Shown: positions 61,254-64,000 of the stretch, one piece after another
How positions within the stretch are numbered: the stretch's first letter is position 1
How the letters are laid out: each line of letters begins with the position of its first letter
Source: Glaciihabitans sp. INWT7
GTDB taxonomy: Bacteria > Actinomycetota > Actinomycetes > Actinomycetales > Microbacteriaceae
Reading direction: 5' to 3'
DNA: 64,000 nucleotides
Assembly: GCF_014217685.1 (NCBI RefSeq)
Contig: NZ_CP043653.1
Coordinates: 3,264,991-3,328,990 of the forward strand
Made by a program: the position numbers and the translations under genes
The notes under the pieces: model-generated
Told to the model about the DNA's origin: nothing
Databases searched by the model: none
What the model saw: only the letters and a program-made list of their open reading frames with translations

Positions 61254-61923
61254 ACGCGCGGGTGATGACGGTGTGGCGATCCGATCCTTCGCCCTCCGAC
61301 TGTGAAACGAAGCCGCGAGCTGCGACGAGATCATGCACGAGCTTGCGCTCGTAGGAGGACATGGGAGGAAGAGCCGCCGACTCAGCGCCGCCCTCGATCC
61401 GGTCCGCCGCGCGCTCCACCAGCTGGGAGAGTTCCGCCTCACGAGCCTGTCGTGATCCACCCACATCCAGGATGAGCCGAGAAAAGACACCCGTCTTCGC
61501 CTGTACGGTAATTCTGGTGAGCTCTTGCAGAGCGTTCACCGTCTCCGGCTTGGAGAGGAGGCGCAGGTTGCTGTCCTGGCTGGAATTCACCGAAAGATAG
61601 GCGCGTCCATCGCGGGCGTCGATGTCGATATCGCCATCGAGATCGGTGATGTCGAGCAGTTCCTCGATGTAATCAGCAGCGATCTCGCCCTCCTCCTCCA
61701 ACTGTGTGACCGAACGGGCCGAATCGGACGAAGGGGGTGCAACCGCAGTCGCATGCTCGGCCGAGGCGCTTTCCTCTGGCGTTACATCGGTGGCTGGGGA
61801 CTCAGTGGACTCTGTGTTCTCGACAGACTCTGTGTTTTCTACGGACTCTGCATTTTCTACGGGCACCGTGTTCTCGACGGATTCGGGGGTGTCGGCAGTG
61901 AGCTGGGGGATGGTCTCTGACAT
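61252..61923 (-). CDS. jag: Jag/KhpB-type R3H RNA-binding protein
   Basis: 223 residues. An N-terminal region of about 75 residues is acidic with a hexapeptide repeat (VENTES type). A KH domain follows (EELLDITDLDGDIDIDARDG) and then R3H (MSSYERKLVHDLVAARGFVS). It probably binds RNA with KhpA and affects cell-envelope growth. It sits between yidC and rsmG, its usual place. Most of the repeat comes from 18-bp DNA units. Confidence 0.9.
   Translation of the reverse strand: MSETIPQLTADTPESVENTVPVENAESVENTESVENTESTESPATDVTPEESASAEHATAVAPPSSDSARSVTQLEEEGEIAADYIEELLDITDLDGDIDIDARDGRAYLSVNSSQDSNLRLLSKPETVNALQELTRITVQAKTGVFSRLILDVGGSRQAREAELSQLVERAADRIEGGAESAALPPMSSYERKLVHDLVAARGFVSQSEGEGSDRHTVITRA
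61808..61879. repeat. 18-bp tandem repeat in the jag N-terminal region
   Basis: Four units: GACTCTGTGTTCTCGACA (61808-61825), a variant at 61826-61843, another at 61844-61861, and a more diverged one at 61862-61879. In frame, encoding (V/A)ENTES-like hexapeptides. Confidence 0.88.
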
Positions 61924-61968
61924 GGGAGGAGGTCTCTTTCTGGAACGGCTGGGAGGGCAGGCGTGCAG

Positions 61969-62925
61969 TTACTTCTTGTTCCCGGTCTTCTTCGATCGGT
62001 TCTTGTTCACCGGCTGTACCCGCTGGGTACTGAGCTTGATGTCATCGACGGCGAGCGGCTGGTCCTCGATGATCGAGAACCCGCGACGCTGCGCCTTCTT
62101 CGCCATGCGGGATTCGCGCTGAAGGGCAGCCTCACTGCCGGGCGTCGGCATATTGCGGATCACCAGGAACTGCTGCCCCATCGTCCAGAAGTTCGAGACG
62201 AGCCAGTAGAACATGACTCCGAGGGGGAAAGTGTAGCCCGAGAAGGCGAACACGAGGGGGAGCAGATACAGCAGAATCCGCTGCTGCTTGAACATCGGGC
62301 TGGCCTTCATCTCGGCCGACTGGTTCTTCGACATGATCTGCAACTGGGTGATGAACTGCGATCCCGTCATCAGCACGATCATGATGATGGCGATCACGAT
62401 CACAGCGACGTTGCCATCGGCGGTACTGATCGCCAGATGCAGGGGAGCGATGTCGAAGAGCGAGGACGAGCCGAACGACTTCGAGAGCGACTTGTTCAGC
62501 AGGCCGACTCCGACCACGCCGGTCTGCGCATTGTGGAGCACCGAGAACAGGCTGAAGAAGATCGGCATCTGGAGAAGCAGCGGGAGGCAGGAACTCAGCG
62601 GGTTGGTGCCCGTCTTCTTATAGAGCTCCATGGTCTCGCGGGACATCGCCTCGCGGGAGAACTGGTCTTTCTTGCCCTTGTACTTGTCCTGGATCTTCTT
62701 GAGCTGCGGCGCCACTTCGAGCATGCGCCGCTGGCTCTTGATCTGCCGCACGAAGATGGGAATGAGCGCCGCCCGGATGACGAGAACCAGGCCCACAATA
62801 GACAAAACCCAGGTCAGACCGGCATTCGGGTCGAGCCCGAGGAAGGTCCACAGCTCGTGGAAGCCCACCAGGATGAGCTCTACAACCCACTTGATTGGCC
62901 AAAGAATGGTGCCAATGATGTCCAT
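61969..62925 (-). CDS. yidC: Membrane protein insertase YidC
   Basis: 318 residues. Five or so membrane helices: TWVLSIVGLVLVIRAALIPI, a basic cytoplasmic loop (KIQDKYKGKKDQFSREAMSR), LSSCLPLLLQMPIFFSLFSV and LPLVFAFSGYTFPLGVMFYW. The C-terminus is very basic (NKNRSKKTGNKK) and can contact ribosomes. It inserts small membrane proteins. It follows yidD by 9 bp. Confidence 0.95.
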   Translation of the reverse strand: MDIIGTILWPIKWVVELILVGFHELWTFLGLDPNAGLTWVLSIVGLVLVIRAALIPIFVRQIKSQRRMLEVAPQLKKIQDKYKGKKDQFSREAMSRETMELYKKTGTNPLSSCLPLLLQMPIFFSLFSVLHNAQTGVVGVGLLNKSLSKSFGSSSLFDIAPLHLAISTADGNVAVIVIAIIMIVLMTGSQFITQLQIMSKNQSAEMKASPMFKQQRILLYLLPLVFAFSGYTFPLGVMFYWLVSNFWTMGQQFLVIRNMPTPGSEAALQRESRMAKKAQRRGFSIIEDQPLAVDDIKLSTQRVQPVNKNRSKKTGNKK

Positions 62926-62934
62926 GTGTTTAGG

Positions 62935-63243
62935 TCACCTTTCCGTGGCCATCGATACAACAAAACCAAAACGCGTTACCGCGTACTTCTGCTCGACCCG
63001 CTGGGGCACGTCGTCGACACCGCCGGCGGCCCAGGGATGGCAGCGCGCAATGCGGCGGATTCCCAACCAACTTCCGCGAACCAGGCCGTACTGCTGGATG
63101 GCTTGAAGCGCATAAGACGAGCAGGAGGGGTAATACCGGCACACATCGCCGTACAGGGGTGAGATCACAGCCCGGTATACCCGCAGAATCAGCACGCTGA
63201 GATTGCGGGGGAGCAGGAGCACGAATGTCACGATGGAATTCAC
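62935..63243 (-). CDS. yidD: Membrane-protein insertion efficiency factor YidD
   Basis: 102 residues. The signature LRVYRAVISPLYGDVCRYYP, SCSSYALQAIQQYGLVRGSW and IARCHPWAAGGVDDVP is complete. It helps YidC. It overlaps rnpA by 4 bp. Confidence 0.95.
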   Translation of the reverse strand: MNSIVTFVLLLPRNLSVLILRVYRAVISPLYGDVCRYYPSCSSYALQAIQQYGLVRGSWLGIRRIARCHPWAAGGVDDVPQRVEQKYAVTRFGFVVSMATER

Positions 63244-63581
63244 GCTCGTGTCACTCCTCCGCTCACAACCTCCGAGATCTCAGAACGCAGAATATCCCAG
63301 CCAGCCTGCGCTGAGCCTGGCAATGCACGGATCACGATCTCGGTGCCCGGTGCAAGTTGGGGAAGAGCCGTGAAACTCAGTGCCTTGAGACGCCGCCTCA
63401 CGAGGTTGCGATTCACGGCGATTCCCACATTCTTGGGAACGATGAAACCGAACCGGGGTGCACCAGAGTCGCTGCCCCGCATGATGTAGACCACAGCGTG
63501 ACGGGTCGACACGCGCCGACCTCGGCGCACGAGGCGTCGATAGTCGTCAGCCCGGACGAGCCGGTTGGCTTTGGCCAACAC
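63240..63581 (-). CDS. rnpA: Ribonuclease P protein component
   Basis: 113 residues from GTG 63581 (VLAKANRLVRADDYRRL). The longer reading to 63680 would overlap rpmH and is not needed; the next codon TTG is also possible. RNR motif: NVGIAVNRNLVRRRLKAL. It binds the catalytic RNA to mature tRNA 5' ends. It lies 10 bp after rpmH and overlaps yidD. Confidence 0.92.
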   Translation of the reverse strand: MLAKANRLVRADDYRRLVRRGRRVSTRHAVVYIMRGSDSGAPRFGFIVPKNVGIAVNRNLVRRRLKALSFTALPQLAPGTEIVIRALPGSAQAGWDILRSEISEVVSGGVTRA

Positions 63582-63591
63582 GGGGGCTCGG

Positions 63592-63729
63592 CTACGCGGA
63601 GAGTTCGGTGCGTCCCTTGCGACGCCGCGCGCCCAGGATGGCGCGTCCGGCACGGGTGCGCATTCTGAGGCGGAATCCATGCACCTTGGCGCGGCGCCGG
63701 TTGTTCGGCTGGAAGGTTCTCTTGCTCAT
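63592..63729 (-). CDS. rpmH: 50S ribosomal protein L34
   Basis: 45 residues read directly: [20 protein letters not shown], then [20 protein letters not shown] and LSA at the end. The usual L34 sequence. First gene of rpmH-rnpA-yidD-yidC-jag, transcribed away from oriC. Confidence 0.97.
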   Translation of the reverse strand: MSKRTFQPNNRRRAKVHGFRLRMRTRAGRAILGARRRKGRTELSA

Positions 63730-64000
63730 GATTTAGATCTCTCGCGTGTTAGAACTCCGCACGGCCAGCTCGGTAGGAGCCAGGAAGCCAGGGGAGTGAA
63801 GGTTAGCCGTCAGGCTGAAGTCAACTGATTAAAAATACGGTCTTAATCGGCTGCGGTCAAACTCTGGAGCCATCCCGCGCATTATCCACACTCCCATAAA
63901 GTCAGCGTGGCAGCGACATGCGACCGGAACTAAGGTGGTGGGACTGCACAACCGGTGGATAACCCTGTGCATAACTACGCCCGATTACAGCGAGGAAACA
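63730..64000. other. oriC: Part of the chromosomal origin region (rpmH-dnaA spacer) with DnaA boxes
   Basis: No gene. DnaA boxes: TTATCCACA (63882-63890, perfect), GGTGGATAA (63954-63962, one mismatch), TGTGCATAA (63966-63974, one mismatch). An A/T-richer stretch (about 63828-63848) is nearby. dnaA is expected just beyond the right edge. The window holds only the rpmH-side part of the origin. Confidence 0.8.

Noticed and set aside
61963..63162. 399-codon plus-strand frame over jag-yidD
   Set aside because: Antisense shadow of yidC and yidD, which are unmistakable.

Overview
The window is high-GC chromosomal DNA from an actinobacterium, most likely a motile member of the Microbacteriaceae. 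The support is the actinobacterial NgcEFG N-acetylglucosamine/chitobiose transporter, Ino1, DUF4383 and DUF6049 proteins, the order cca / DUF6049 / murJ / trxB / trxA, and the origin-proximal order parB / parA / rsmG / jag / yidC / yidD / rnpA / rpmH. The genus cannot be settled from the sequence. The right edge runs into the rpmH-dnaA part of oriC. No tRNA, rRNA, CRISPR array, insertion sequence or prophage was seen.

Layout. (1) 1-10838 is part of a flagellar locus. fliG(partial)-fliF-fliE-flgC-flgB, then an unknown gene, fliS, fliD, fliC and a FliA-type sigma factor lie on the minus strand. flgN-flgK-flgL-fliW diverge on the plus strand. Three promoters of the form T(A/T)AC-N15-(G/T)CCGATAG precede flgB, fliC and flgN, so the sigma factor probably drives hook, filament and early rod genes. 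(2) 10924-20758 is an amino-sugar locus. nagK-like kinase, DUF5107 protein and a Gfo/Idh/MocA oxidoreductase form one operon, divergent from RpiR regulator, SIS protein and ngcEFG. Two genes here lack a normal start codon where one is expected. (3) 20805-28650 is mixed: DinB protein, DUF2470 protein, two small membrane proteins, a heme oxygenase behind an IdeR/DtxR-like iron box, a PIF1-type helicase, an unknown exported protein, a CopD/CtaG copper protein and HU.

(4) 28768-33240 is ribosomal and zinc related: cysteine-poor S14, L33 and L28, a lipoprotein, and a znuA-znuC-znuB-zur operon with a Zur-like palindrome upstream. (5) 33362-43738 holds an SdpI-family protein, a 2-oxoacid dehydrogenase E1alpha-E1beta-E2 operon behind hisC, a small phage-holin-family membrane protein, a WXG100-like protein paired with an alpha/beta hydrolase, a low-molecular-weight phosphatase overlapping purB, and two membrane proteins. 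(6) 43873-48792 holds dnaB, the rpsF-ssb-rpsR-rplI operon and ino1; DnaA-box-like sites lie in front of dnaB. (7) 48835-58126 holds cca, a DUF6049 protein, murJ, trxBA with a SigR-type promoter, an aminotransferase and a D-Ala-D-Ala ligase. (8) 58151-64000 is the origin segment with two parS sites, one of which contains the parA start codon.

Most of the window is ordinary core genome. No complete new defence or mobile system was found. The best leads are the broken or non-canonical starts in the amino-sugar cluster, the WXG-like/lipase pair, the mapped flagellar promoter set, and the DnaA-box region in front of dnaB.
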